From Brevibacillus panacihumi (GTDB lineage: Bacteria > Bacillota > Bacilli > Brevibacillales > Brevibacillaceae), in contig NZ_RHHT01000010.1 in NCBI RefSeq assembly GCF_003710985.1, positions 1 through 64,000 on the forward strand: DNA of 64,000 bases. Reading direction: 5' to 3'. This document shows positions 45,925 to 55,047 of this stretch, one piece after another; position 1 is the first letter of the stretch; every line of letters starts with the position of its first letter. A program made the position numbers and the translations under genes. The notes under the pieces were generated by a model, which had not been told where the DNA came from, did not search any database, and saw nothing but the letters and a program-made list of their open reading frames with translations.

Positions 45925-47961
45925 TTGCGCAAAAGTTTGAAAAAAAGCATGTCTGTTCTTCTGGCGACATCGGTCCTTGCCAGTCCCATTGTTGTGTTGC
46001 CCCATGCCGCTTATGCTCTTGAAATCGATGATGTATCGGCTGACGATACAGATACCGATGAAGAAACTGAATATACGATTGAATTTACGATTGAGAAGGC
46101 TCTTTCATCCGGGGATGAAATTATTGTCAAGTTTCCTTCCGGCTATGAAGTAGACAAAAAGTTGAAAGTAAAGGACGTCACGCTAGAGGACGATGACGAT
46201 GATGAAATTGACATCGATGACGTATCGGTCAGCGGACGTACAGTAACAATCGAGCTTGGGGAAAAAATCAGCAAAAACACGTCGCTGATCCTGACCATCG
46301 ATGGCATTACCAACCCTGGAAGCAAAGGCGACTACAAAATCAGTGTAGAAACCACAAATGAAAAATCCGTTTCCGAAAAAATCTCCATCGGAAAATCTTC
46401 GAGCAAGAGCAGCAGCAGCAGCCGATTTGACGTTTCTCTGGGGAAAAACACAGCCGGAGATACCACGTCAGTTTCTTTGGGCAAATTTAATCTGAGCTCC
46501 AAGCTGGTCAAAGGAAAGTATATTTATGTCACCATGCCGAGCAGGGACATGCTTCCGAAAGAAATCGACCGTTCAGATGTCAAGGTAAACGGTGAGCGGG
46601 CACAAAAAGTCACGCTATCCGGAAGCAGCACCATTCGCATTGAAGTGCCAAGCGGGGCAGACGGGGACAAAACCCTGAAGCTGGACTTCTCATCGTCTGC
46701 GGGGATTGTAAACCCTTCTTCCTCAGGCAAATCCTATACCTATGAGATCGAATACGACAACAAGACATACCGTTCCGAAACATTCGAAATCAAGGAATCC
46801 TCATCCAGCAGCAGTTCTTCGAATTTCGATGTATCGCTTTCCGACAAAAGTGCCGGAGCGCGAACAAGCTATACGTTTGATCTCGATTTGTCCTCCAAGC
46901 TGTATGCCAATACCGATATCCAGGTAGAATTCCCGAGCATCGAGATGGTTCCACCTGTCATCTCCAGCTACAACGTCACGGTAAACGGGCAACAGGTGTC
47001 GAATATCTCGGTAAATGGAAACCGCGTATCCTTCCGCACACCGAGCGGATTCACCAGCAGCAACTCGCTGGAGATCAAATTCTCTCAAGACGCCTACCTG
47101 ATCAACCCGCGTACAGCAGGGACGTACGAAATGACCATAAAAGTCGACGGCAAAACCTACCGTTCCAAAAAATTTGACGTCGGCGGCTCCTCAGCTGTCA
47201 CTCCTGTGCAAGTAGACAACAGCACAGCGACGATTGCATTGACAAGAGCTACAGCTTCGACACCTGCCGGATTGCAGGTGGGCATCAAAGGTCTCGGCGT
47301 TCCTCTGGCCAAAGGACGGGACTTCGTCGAAATCGTGATGCCTGCAGGATTCCGTGTACCTGCCTACGTTGCGCCAAACACCGTAACCGTAAACGGAATG
47401 GCTGCCAACTATGTCGGTGTGCGGGGACAAAACCTGATTATCTACCCATCACAGGACATTCCTGCACGTACCGCTGTACAAGTGAACGTGACAGAAGCGG
47501 CGAGCATCGTAAATCCGGCGACTACAGGCGTCTACAGCATCTCGGTCTTTACCTCTGAGGAACAAGGTCTGCTGTTCGCACGTCCGATCAATATCGTTGC
47601 TTTGAATGGAGTCAGCTTTAAGGCAAATGTCGCTTCCTATACCAAAGGCGGCAAAACCTTTGCCTTGACCGCCGCTCCATATACCGTGAATGGGCACACA
47701 TTGATGCCAGCCTCCTTCTACAAGGATGGACTCGGTTTGTCTACCACCTGGAACAATTCTACTGCTCGCATCGTAAGCGGAAATACCACGATGCAGTTCA
47801 AGGTAGGCTCCAATATTGCCACAGTGAACGGTCAGAATATTACCTTGCCTGTCGCTGTTCAATTGAAAAACAATATTCCGGTGATTCCGCTTCGTTTTGT
47901 CATGGATCGGACCGGTTACAACATCATCTACGTAAACGGCAACTACACCGTCTACAAATAA
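45925..47961 (+). CDS. Secreted repetitive surface protein with copper-amine-oxidase-like C-terminal domain
   Basis: A 678-residue exported protein. TTG start with AAAAGGAGG 8 bases upstream. The signal peptide ends near HAAYA. Four beta-sandwich-like repeats of about 120-135 residues follow, sharing the pattern 'V.F(T)(S/M)P(S/A)(G/R)..(P)..(I/V)..VTVNG...V' and an 'ASIVNP...TGTYE' type end. Repeats 1-2 and 2-3 are joined by serine-rich linkers (SSSKSSSSS, SSSSSSS). The first repeat has an EDDDDDEIDIDD cluster, a possible Ca site. The last 110 residues resemble the copper-amine-oxidase N-terminal-like stalk domain common in Bacillota cell-surface proteins. No sortase motif or S-layer (SLH) repeat was seen, so attachment is unclear. 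Confidence 0.8.
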   Translation: MRKSLKKSMSVLLATSVLASPIVVLPHAAYALEIDDVSADDTDTDEETEYTIEFTIEKALSSGDEIIVKFPSGYEVDKKLKVKDVTLEDDDDDEIDIDDVSVSGRTVTIELGEKISKNTSLILTIDGITNPGSKGDYKISVETTNEKSVSEKISIGKSSSKSSSSSRFDVSLGKNTAGDTTSVSLGKFNLSSKLVKGKYIYVTMPSRDMLPKEIDRSDVKVNGERAQKVTLSGSSTIRIEVPSGADGDKTLKLDFSSSAGIVNPSSSGKSYTYEIEYDNKTYRSETFEIKESSSSSSSSNFDVSLSDKSAGARTSYTFDLDLSSKLYANTDIQVEFPSIEMVPPVISSYNVTVNGQQVSNISVNGNRVSFRTPSGFTSSNSLEIKFSQDAYLINPRTAGTYEMTIKVDGKTYRSKKFDVGGSSAVTPVQVDNSTATIALTRATASTPAGLQVGIKGLGVPLAKGRDFVEIVMPAGFRVPAYVAPNTVTVNGMAANYVGVRGQNLIIYPSQDIPARTAVQVNVTEAASIVNPATTGVYSISVFTSEEQGLLFARPINIVALNGVSFKANVASYTKGGKTFALTAAPYTVNGHTLMPASFYKDGLGLSTTWNNSTARIVSGNTTMQFKVGSNIATVNGQNITLPVAVQLKNNIPVIPLRFVMDRTGYNIIYVNGNYTVYK

Positions 47962-47982
47962 GCTTGACTCGCATCATGAGGA

Positions 47983-48040
47983 AAAGACCCGTTAGGATCA
48001 ACACTTGCCCGAGTGTTCATCCCGCGGGTCTTTCGCTTCT
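47983..48040 (+). terminator. Terminator after the surface-protein gene
   Basis: AAAGACCCG (47983-47991) pairs with CGGGTCTTT (48025-48033), with an inner AACACT/AGTGTT stem, followed by a T/C-rich tail. Confidence 0.78.
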
Positions 48041-48123
48041 TTTCGACGCAAAAACTTCTCATAAACGGACATCCCCTCCCATACGATGGTACAAGAAGGG
48101 GATGTTTAGGGGGGGAAGTTAGC

Positions 48124-48408
48124 ATGAATGAGCACATAAAACGGCCTCGGCATGAAGTCGTGATGATCAATCGTCGCAGTTTGGCGATTTCAGGGGTAAA
48201 AAACGTTGAAAGCTTTGACAGCGAGGAATTTCTCCTGGAGACGGAAGGCGGCTTTTTAACCATACGTGGCCAAAATTTGCACATGAAAAATCTGAGTCTG
48301 GAAACCGGAGAAGTGGCGATCGAGGGTCTCGTACATGAAATGGCCTATCTGGAGCAAGGACAGGTCGGGGATCGGTCGAGAGGGTTCTTCGGCAAGTTGT
48401 TCAAGTGA
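48124..48408 (+). CDS. yabP: Sporulation protein YabP
   Basis: A 94-residue YabP/YqfC-family protein (HEVVMINRRSLAISGVKNVES, FLTIRGQNLHMKNLSLETGE). In B. subtilis it is sigma-E-controlled and needed for efficient sporulation. ATG 48124 has GGGGGGAAG upstream. The stop overlaps yabQ (GTGA). Confidence 0.9.
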   Translation: MNEHIKRPRHEVVMINRRSLAISGVKNVESFDSEEFLLETEGGFLTIRGQNLHMKNLSLETGEVAIEGLVHEMAYLEQGQVGDRSRGFFGKLFK

Positions 48409-48977
48409 GCATCGGAGTTCAGTTTCAAACCGTATTGGCCATGTTGACGTGTGGGGCTTTGATGGGAATGGGATTTGATACGTATCATGTCTTCAAGGGA
48501 AAAAGCAGGCTGCCAGGCTGGATCGTATTTATCTGCGACCTTCTCTTCTGGCTTGGGAGTATGGCACTAGTTTTTTTGATTTTAGTCAAGGTGAACGACG
48601 GTTTTATCCGTTTCCCTATCTTTTTCGGAGTGATTATAGGCGCGTGGTTGTATTTCGTAGTAGGTAGTAAGAAGTATATTCATTTCCTGCATCGCGTGAT
48701 AGAATTTTCACAGTGGTTATATCGAACCATTTTACTTGTGATTGATACGCTTTTGGTTCGCCCCATTCTGTTTTTTTACCGAGCGATCCTGATGTTGCTG
48801 GCATTTTTGTACTCGGTATTGCTTTGGATCATGGGGTTTGTGTGGAAGTTGACGCGTTTTGTCACTTCGCCTTTTGCCAGATGGGGTCAACATTTGGGGA
48901 AAAAAATGCTCGGTCAAACAAAAGGGTTTTGGAAAAATTGGAAGAATTGGTTTCCATCAAAGAGAAAACGGGAGTAA
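48405..48977 (+). CDS. yabQ: Spore cortex biosynthesis protein YabQ
   Basis: A 190-residue membrane protein with about five hydrophobic segments and a basic C-terminus (KKMLGQTKGFWKNWKNWFPS). YabQ localises to the forespore outer membrane and is required for cortex formation. GTG start coupled to yabP. Order yabP-yabQ-divIC matches Bacillus. Confidence 0.9.
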   Translation: MSIGVQFQTVLAMLTCGALMGMGFDTYHVFKGKSRLPGWIVFICDLLFWLGSMALVFLILVKVNDGFIRFPIFFGVIIGAWLYFVVGSKKYIHFLHRVIEFSQWLYRTILLVIDTLLVRPILFFYRAILMLLAFLYSVLLWIMGFVWKLTRFVTSPFARWGQHLGKKMLGQTKGFWKNWKNWFPSKRKRE

Positions 48978-48986
48978 AGATCAGAG

Positions 48987-49304
48987 GTGAGCAAAGTGAA
49001 GAAGGCAGTTTCCTCTCCAACGAATCGAAAAGGACAGAAACGCAGGATCCGGCTCTTTTTCTTTGTGATCCTTTTATGCTTTATCTGGACTGGCTATACC
49101 ATGTACATGCAAAGCGGGGTCTTGGCCCAGAAGAAGGCAGAGTTGGAGGTGCTCCAGCAGGAATCAGCTGTATTGAAGCAGCAGAATGAGGAGCTTACCT
49201 ACGAGGCGAGTCGGCTGAATGACCAGGAATACATGGCAGAGCTGGCAAGAAAGCGCCTTAACTTTACAAAACCAGGGGAGAGCATTTACGTAATTCCCGA
49301 ATAA
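48987..49304 (+). CDS. divIC: Cell-division protein DivIC/FtsB
   Basis: A 105-residue single-pass membrane protein: short basic cytoplasmic N-terminus, membrane segment (about 25-45), extracellular coiled coil (KKAELEVLQQESAVLKQQNE) and LNFTKPGESIYVIPE tail. DivIC forms the DivIB-FtsL-DivIC complex of the divisome. The start is uncertain between GTG 48987 and GTG 48996; AGAGGTGA lies 5-6 bases before the latter. Confidence 0.92.
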   Translation: MSKVKKAVSSPTNRKGQKRRIRLFFFVILLCFIWTGYTMYMQSGVLAQKKAELEVLQQESAVLKQQNEELTYEASRLNDQEYMAELARKRLNFTKPGESIYVIPE

Positions 49305-49347
49305 AATAGACGACGGATCTTCTAGGAGAGGGAGGACATCCACGCTC

Positions 49348-49716
49348 ATGGGAGTCGAGATCGGGAGCAAACTCGAAGGGAAAGTGACGGGTATCACCAG
49401 GTTCGGCGCGTTTGTAGAACTTCCAGGAGGAGAGACTGGCCTGGTACATATCAGCGAAATTGCGGATACTTTCGTCAAGGACATCCACCAATTCCTCAAG
49501 GTAGGAGATGTGGTGACTGTCAAAGTCCTGAATCTGAGAGACGGAAAAATTGGGTTGTCGATCAAGAAGGCGAAAGAGCAGGAAAGACCGTCTCGTCCCG
49601 TGCGTGAACGAGGAGAAGCATTTGAAGACAAGCTGAACAGATTTTTGAAAGAGAGTGAGGACCGCCAATCTTCCCGCAGGAAGCATGCAGATAAGCGCGG
49701 CCGCAGCCGAAAATAA
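49348..49716 (+). CDS. yabR: S1-domain RNA-binding protein YabR
   Basis: A 122-residue protein with a single S1 domain (about 1-75, KLEGKVTGITRFGAFVELPG, GLVHIS) and a basic, Arg/Lys-rich tail. YabR-like proteins bind RNA or polynucleotide phosphorylase-type complexes; the role is not well set. GAGGGAGG lies upstream. Confidence 0.9.
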   Translation: MGVEIGSKLEGKVTGITRFGAFVELPGGETGLVHISEIADTFVKDIHQFLKVGDVVTVKVLNLRDGKIGLSIKKAKEQERPSRPVRERGEAFEDKLNRFLKESEDRQSSRRKHADKRGRSRK

Positions 49717-49843
49717 ATCAAAATATTACGAGTATTCCCACTTTGTATATTATCCAATTTCTCTTCCAAATCAGGAAGGGCATTTGAAGAACGTGCCGAA
49801 TAGGTAATATAAGCCCGTTTCGCGAAGCGCGAATCACCTGTCA

Positions 49844-49876
49844 GCCGACGTTGTCCGCCATAACGTCGGCTTTTTT
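49844..49876 (+). terminator. Terminator 1 after yabR
   Basis: GCCGACGTT (49844-49852) and AACGTCGGC (49862-49870), then TTTTTT. The stretch 49717-49843 shows no gene; the tRNA genes found here in B. subtilis are absent. Confidence 0.9.
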
Positions 49877-49882
49877 CTTTTG

Positions 49883-49915
49883 AAACCCCTGTACTCCGGT
49901 ATAGGGGTTTTTTCG
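49883..49915 (+). terminator. Terminator 2 after yabR
   Basis: AAACCCCT (49883-49890) and AGGGGTTT (49903-49910), then TTT. A second hairpin 7 bp after the first insulates spoIIE. Confidence 0.85.
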
Positions 49916-49933
49916 TGTCCGGATGTCCAAACG

Positions 49934-50011
49934 TGTCAATGATTTTGTCGCACGATTTCTGGAATACACCTTGGTATTTTGACAAATTTTACATAACCGC
50001 CTCCGTATAAT
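49934..50011 (+). promoter_or_regulatory. spoIIE promoter with 21-bp spacer and Spo0A boxes
   Basis: TTGACA (49979-49984) and TATAAT (50006-50011) are both perfect consensus but separated by 21 bp, four more than optimal. This is the arrangement of the Spo0A-activated sigma-A promoters of B. subtilis spoIIE and spoIIG. 0A-box-like sites: TGTCAA (49934-49939), TTTGTCGCA (49944-49952) and, on the minus strand, TTTGTCAAA overlapping the -35 (49978-49986). Confidence 0.85.
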
Positions 50012-50048
50012 GGAGACACAAAACGAACAAGGACGGGGTGGTGCAAAC

Positions 50049-52523
50049 ATGATCGCAAACAAAAACGTAACAGGAACGAGTCAGGCATGGGCTCGTCAAG
50101 TATCAGAACAAGTCCATACCACTGCGGATACATGGACGGAGAAAGTGGCACAAGCCGCACAAAAGTGGAACGTGCTCCCCTTGTTAATGGGATTTTTACT
50201 GGGGCGCGCGTTGATTCTCGAAGAGCTGACGCCATTCGTCGTCCCTTATTTTATGGTGATGTTCTATTTGCGACGCGATTTGCTAGCAGCGACCGGGCTA
50301 GCCTTGATCGCGGGAGCATTTTCCCAGACCGTGCCGGTGGGGCTGCAAGCAGTGCTGAGTGTGGTTCTTGCCTTGCTGGCTTGCAAGCTAAGCGAGCGGT
50401 TTCGCCAGAAGGACTTTTCCCGAACGCCGCTTTTCGTGATGGTCACGGTTTTTATCAGCCATCTGCTCTACAACGTATTGACCGATCAGGTGAATACCTA
50501 TGAGCTGGTAATGGTCGGGGTTGAATCCATACTGGGTTTTATCCTGACGCTGATCTTCATTCAATCTTTGTCCATCATCCATTTGGCCAAGCCTTATGAA
50601 CCGCTGAAAAACGAAGAAATCGTCTCCCTGGTCATCCTGCTTGCTTCCCTTATGACGGGGACGGTCGATTGGGTAGTCGAAGGCATCTCGATGGAGCATG
50701 TTTTGTCACGTTACTTGCTGCTGCTATTTGCATTCGTAGGTGGCGGAACCATAGGGGCCGCTGTTGGTGTCGTGACCGGGCTCATCCTGAGTCTCGCCAA
50801 TGTTGGAGCTTTGCAGCAAATCAATCTGTTGGCTTTCTCGGGCTTATTGGCCGGCTTGTTGAAGGAAGGTGGAAAAGTCGGCGTCTCTGCCGGATTGCTG
50901 ATTGGCACTGCAATTTTGGCAATCTATGGGGGCGCGCAAGATATCCTCTACCTCTCTTTGGTGGAAACCTCGCTGGCGATCGTTCTTTTTATCCTGACGC
51001 CAGCAGCCCTTTGGAAAAAGGTGGCCCGGTTCATTCCCGGCACTGTGGAAAACCAGCAGTCTCACCAGGAATACATGCGCCGCGTACGCGATGTGACAGC
51101 AGGAAAAATCCAGCAGTTTTCCGATCTGTTTACGCAATTGTCGCATAGCTTTGCCCAGACAGCAGACCCAGAGGAAAGCGAGGAGCAGGCGGACGCCTTC
51201 CTCAGCAGGGTCACGGAATTTACATGTCAAAAATGCTGGAAGAAAGAGCAATGCTGGGAAAAAGACATGCAGTCGACCTATGAAGGAATGCGCTGGCTGG
51301 CGGAAAAGGTACATGAAAACGGGACCTTGGCGGGCATTACACCGCCGCGTGAATGGGAGCGAAAATGCGTCAAGACCGAGAAAGTGCTGACCGTCATGGA
51401 GCAGGAATACGACCGAGAGCAATCATTCGAGATATTGAAAAAACAAGTAAAAGAGAGCCGCAAGCTCGTAGCCGATCAGCTATCAGGAGTATCGCGCGTC
51501 ATGCGTGATTTTGCCCAGGAAATTCAGCGCGAGGGCATGGAGCTGAGCTTTCAGGAGAAACAGGTCTCGAAGGCATTGGAGGGACTGGGTCTCTCTGTCC
51601 GGCGCGTGGATATACACAGTCTGGAGGAAGGCAAGGTCGATATCGAGATCAGCCAACCCTCCTGCTATGGAAGAGATGAGTGCGCCAAAATCGTGGCGCC
51701 GATGCTGACGGAAATCCTGGGCGAAAATATCATCGTCCGGGAACGGCATTGCGAAGCGCAAAAAGACGGCTCCTGCACGATGTGTCTGGCTTCAGCCAAA
51801 ACGTTTGAGATCGATATCGGCATCGCGGGAGCAGCCAAGGACGGCAAGCTGCTATCCGGGGACAGCTTCCGCACGATGGATCTGGGCAATGGCAAAATGG
51901 CGCTGGCGATCAGCGACGGCATGGGCAATGGTGAACGCGCTTTCCTCGAAAGCCAGTCCGCCCTGGATATGCTCCAGCAGCTTTTGCGTTCCGGTATTGA
52001 TGAAAAGCTCTCGATCAAGACCGTCAATTCTGTTCTCGCCCTGCGCTCGACAGATGAAATGTTTGCAACCGTCGATCTGGCTTTGGTCGATTTGCAGACC
52101 GCCCATACGCGCTTTGTCAAAATCGGCTCCACCCCCAGCTTTGTCAAAAGGGGGCCCGATGTGATCACGATCTCGGCCAACAATCTGCCGGTAGGAATCC
52201 TGGAAGAGATCGAGGTGGACGTGGTCTCCCGCACGCTGAAGCCGGGAGACCTGCTGATCATGATGTCTGACGGGATCTACGAGGCGCCGCGGCATATTGA
52301 AAACAGGCAGGCGTGGATGAAGCGGATTATCGCCGAGCTGGAGACGGACAATCCGCAGGAAGTGGCTGATCTGCTGCTGGAAAAGGTGATTCGCCAGCAT
52401 TCCGGGAAGATTGTGGATGACATGACGGTCCTCGTTGCCCGCATTGATCGCTTTGTGCCGCAATGGTCGGCGATACAGGTCCACGGCATGCAAAAGCTGG
52501 AGCGGCCCAGGATTGTGAGCTAG
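50049..52523 (+). CDS. spoIIE: Stage II sporulation protein E, PP2C-type phosphatase
   Basis: An 824-residue SpoIIE (827 in B. subtilis). The N-terminus (about 50-335) has about 10 membrane segments, then a central FtsZ-interacting region, then a C-terminal PP2C domain with DGMGNGERA and SDGIYEAPR, which supply metal aspartates. It dephosphorylates SpoIIAA to activate sigma-F in the forespore. ATG 50049 is used because the in-frame ATG at 50010 overlaps the -10. Confidence 0.96.
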   Translation: MIANKNVTGTSQAWARQVSEQVHTTADTWTEKVAQAAQKWNVLPLLMGFLLGRALILEELTPFVVPYFMVMFYLRRDLLAATGLALIAGAFSQTVPVGLQAVLSVVLALLACKLSERFRQKDFSRTPLFVMVTVFISHLLYNVLTDQVNTYELVMVGVESILGFILTLIFIQSLSIIHLAKPYEPLKNEEIVSLVILLASLMTGTVDWVVEGISMEHVLSRYLLLLFAFVGGGTIGAAVGVVTGLILSLANVGALQQINLLAFSGLLAGLLKEGGKVGVSAGLLIGTAILAIYGGAQDILYLSLVETSLAIVLFILTPAALWKKVARFIPGTVENQQSHQEYMRRVRDVTAGKIQQFSDLFTQLSHSFAQTADPEESEEQADAFLSRVTEFTCQKCWKKEQCWEKDMQSTYEGMRWLAEKVHENGTLAGITPPREWERKCVKTEKVLTVMEQEYDREQSFEILKKQVKESRKLVADQLSGVSRVMRDFAQEIQREGMELSFQEKQVSKALEGLGLSVRRVDIHSLEEGKVDIEISQPSCYGRDECAKIVAPMLTEILGENIIVRERHCEAQKDGSCTMCLASAKTFEIDIGIAGAAKDGKLLSGDSFRTMDLGNGKMALAISDGMGNGERAFLESQSALDMLQQLLRSGIDEKLSIKTVNSVLALRSTDEMFATVDLALVDLQTAHTRFVKIGSTPSFVKRGPDVITISANNLPVGILEEIEVDVVSRTLKPGDLLIMMSDGIYEAPRHIENRQAWMKRIIAELETDNPQEVADLLLEKVIRQHSGKIVDDMTVLVARIDRFVPQWSAIQVHGMQKLERPRIVS

Positions 52524-52589
52524 AAAGGTATGTTTTCCCACCTGCTAGTCGATACTGTTGCTAAAACAGGCAGAATGGGGAGATTATTT

Positions 52590-53351
52590 GTGAAAGAAGC
52601 GACACTTCGACAGATTCTGGTGGTAACAGATGGTTGCTCCAATTCAGGGATGAGCCCGGTGGCGGCTGCAGCATTGGCGAGAGAGCAAGGAATTACTGTG
52701 AACGTCATCGGCGTCATTGACAAAAGTGAACTGGGTGAAAAGGGAGAGACGGAAATTCGCGAGATTGCGGAAGCAGGCGGGGGATTGTGTGACATCGTCT
52801 ATCCGCAGCAATTGGCGCAAACGGTGCAGATGCTGACGAGAAAAGCGATGACCCGCACCATTCACCAGGTCGTAAATAAAGAATTGCAGGAAATCCTCGG
52901 GGATTCGGGAATGGCTGAGCTGGCTCCTTCAAAACGCGTACAGGTAGCCGGGATGGTGGACGAGCTCGGGGAGAAAAGCAATCTGAATGTCGTCATGCTG
53001 GTCGATACCTCTGGCAGCATGAAGCCCAAAATGTCGGCGGTACAGCAGGCGATTCACGATTTTAGCATCAGCCTGCGCTCACGGAGCGGACAAAGCCGCA
53101 TGGCGGTCTGTTCATTTCCTGGGAAAGGCAAGCATCTCGAAGTCCGTATACCGTGGACGGAAAAAGTAGAGCAGGCCCATCAATTGTCAAGCGATTTGGC
53201 GATGAGCGGGATCACCCCGACTGGTCCTGCCATTGTAGAAGCAATCGCCCTGTTTGAACATGTGCAGCTCCCGCAATCTCTGTCGGACCGTTATCGCGAT
53301 GCCCATTTGGAGGATGACGGCGAAGGAAACCTGCGTAATCATGTCTTCTAA
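52590..53351 (+). CDS. yabS: von Willebrand factor A-domain protein (YabS)
   Basis: A 253-residue protein. An N-terminal VWA-like stretch (LRQILVVTDGCSN) is followed by a second VWA region with the MIDAS motif DTSGSMKPKM. YabS is always next to the kinase YabT in Bacillus; the function is unknown. GTG 52590 has GGGGAG 7 bases upstream; in-frame starts at 52530 and 52575 lack sites. The 3' end overlaps yabT by 11 bases. Confidence 0.85.
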   Translation: MKEATLRQILVVTDGCSNSGMSPVAAAALAREQGITVNVIGVIDKSELGEKGETEIREIAEAGGGLCDIVYPQQLAQTVQMLTRKAMTRTIHQVVNKELQEILGDSGMAELAPSKRVQVAGMVDELGEKSNLNVVMLVDTSGSMKPKMSAVQQAIHDFSISLRSRSGQSRMAVCSFPGKGKHLEVRIPWTEKVEQAHQLSSDLAMSGITPTGPAIVEAIALFEHVQLPQSLSDRYRDAHLEDDGEGNLRNHVF

Positions 53352-54276
53352 GGCAACCACTCCTGAGCTGCCCCGTCACTTTCAAGGGAAGTGGAACAGA
53401 AACGAGTACCACGTTTTGCGGGAGTTGGGGCGCGGTGCGAACGGAGCAGTCTATTTGACTTCCCGGGGCGGTGTGAAGCAGGCGGTCAAGGTTGGTTTTG
53501 AGGGCATGGACCTGTTGATGGAAGTGCATGCGTTGAAAAGTGTGCAGCAAGGGCGGGATTCCCGAGTGGGACCGCTCTTGTGTGATGTGGACGACCTTGT
53601 GATCAACGGCAAGGCATGCACCTTTTATGCAATGGAGTACCTGGAAGGAGAGCAATTGGATCAATACGTTCAGAAAAGGGGAACAGAATGGGTCCCGGTA
53701 CTGATGGTCCAACTGCTCGCCAGGCTGGATGTTTTGCATACGCACGGCTGGGTGTTTGGAGATTTGAAGCCGGAAAACGTCATCGTTTCCCACTCAGACA
53801 AGCAGGTTCGACTGATTGATTTCGGCGGTGTGACCAAGCTGGGCAATGCCGTACGCCAGTTTACGGAGGAGTACGACCGGGCCTTTTGGCATCAGGGCGA
53901 CAGGCGGGCCGAAATCCCCTATGATTTATTCTCGACAGCAGCCATGATGGTCAGGCTCAGCGTAGATTCGCAGACTTGGCAAACAAGCCAGGGAGAACCG
54001 CGTCAGACTCAATTGCTCTGTGATATAATACGAAAAAGTGAGGGCTTGTACCCCTATCGAGTGCCTTTGCTGAAGGCATTTCACGGGAAGTATGCCACTG
54101 CTCGCCAGATGCGGGCAGAGATGCTTGCCATTCTGCGAGAATCGACGTCATCTGCTCCTGCTGTACCTGCACAAAAACAGTCTTTTGCCGGGGCTGGCGG
54201 GATGTGGATCAGCAGTCTGTTTGTCGCTTCGATGCTGTTGTTGGCAGGCACACTTTATTACGCTTGGTTTTTATGA
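53341..54276 (+). CDS. yabT: Serine/threonine protein kinase YabT
   Basis: A 311-residue Hanks-type kinase with a C-terminal membrane segment (about 287-310). Glycine loop GRGANGAVY, invariant lysine in KQAVKVG, catalytic loop GDLKPENVIV and DFG as IDFGGVT. The usual HRD triad is FGD, so its arginine is missing. B. subtilis YabT is a DNA-activated kinase that phosphorylates RecA and others in early sporulation. ATG 53341 has GAAGGAAAC upstream. Confidence 0.9.
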   Translation: MSSKATTPELPRHFQGKWNRNEYHVLRELGRGANGAVYLTSRGGVKQAVKVGFEGMDLLMEVHALKSVQQGRDSRVGPLLCDVDDLVINGKACTFYAMEYLEGEQLDQYVQKRGTEWVPVLMVQLLARLDVLHTHGWVFGDLKPENVIVSHSDKQVRLIDFGGVTKLGNAVRQFTEEYDRAFWHQGDRRAEIPYDLFSTAAMMVRLSVDSQTWQTSQGEPRQTQLLCDIIRKSEGLYPYRVPLLKAFHGKYATARQMRAEMLAILRESTSSAPAVPAQKQSFAGAGGMWISSLFVASMLLLAGTLYYAWFL

Positions 54277-54291
54277 AGGGTGTGACGATGA

Positions 54292-55041
54292 GTGTCCGCG
54301 GATTTGGTCATGGATACATGTCTGTTGGCAGGGACCATCATATTGAAAAGCGGGGGAGAGACGTACCGCACGGAAGAGACGATGACGTGGATCGCGGAAG
54401 CGGCAGGGATGGATGATGTGAACAGCTCGGCCACGCCGACTAGTGTTATTCTTTCGTTCCGATGCCAGGGTCAGGATCATACGCGTATGGTGCGCACCCC
54501 GAAACGAACAACCAACCTGAACAAAATCACCTTGGTCAATGATGTCTCCCGCCGTTTTGTCAGCGGAGGCATTACCTTGTCCGAAGCATATGGCAGGCTT
54601 CGGGAGATTGATCAAATGAAACCGATCTATCCGAAGTGGATGCAGCATATGGCTGCCGCTCTGACCAGCGGCGCCTTTTCCATGCTTGCAGGCGGCAGCT
54701 GGCTCGACCTGGGTCCTTCTGCCCTGGCCGGATTGACCGTGAATCTGAGCATGGAATATTTTGAAAAGTTTGTGCGGATGAAGTTTTTTACCGAGTTTTC
54801 CGCGGCTCTTTTTGGCGGCCTGATTTCTTTATTATTTGTGACGTTGTTTCCTCAGCTGCACATGAGCATCTTGATTATCGGTGCCATGCTCCCGCTGTTC
54901 CCGGGTATCGCGATCACCAACTCTCTTCGCGATCTGATGGCGGGCGATTTGGTTGCCGGCGTTTCACGCGGTGTAGAAGCCATGTTGACCGCTGTATCCG
55001 TAGCGGTGGCTACAGCGATTACGCTATGGTTTAGGGGGTGA
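54292..55041 (+). CDS. ThrE/YjjP-type exporter subunit, N-terminal half
   Basis: A 249-residue membrane protein matching the first half of the threonine/serine exporter ThrE (YjjP). The signature LKSGGETYRTEETM sits near the N-terminus, followed by about five membrane segments, with LFPGIAITNSLRDLMAGD. ThrE exports threonine and serine; E. coli YjjPB is described as a succinate exporter, so substrate is uncertain. GTG start. Paired with the next gene; an insertion between yabT and tilS. Confidence 0.85.
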   Translation: MSADLVMDTCLLAGTIILKSGGETYRTEETMTWIAEAAGMDDVNSSATPTSVILSFRCQGQDHTRMVRTPKRTTNLNKITLVNDVSRRFVSGGITLSEAYGRLREIDQMKPIYPKWMQHMAAALTSGAFSMLAGGSWLDLGPSALAGLTVNLSMEYFEKFVRMKFFTEFSAALFGGLISLLFVTLFPQLHMSILIIGAMLPLFPGIAITNSLRDLMAGDLVAGVSRGVEAMLTAVSVAVATAITLWFRG

Positions 55042-55047
55042 ATGCAG

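Noticed and set aside
47161-47260. CRISPR array or tandem DNA repeats in the surface-protein gene
   Set aside because: The internal similarity is at protein-repeat level; there are no regular DNA repeats with spacers anywhere in the window.
49717-49843. tRNA genes expected between yabR and spoIIE by B. subtilis synteny
   Set aside because: No cloverleaf, T-loop GTTCRANNC or CCA end can be found; only terminators are present.
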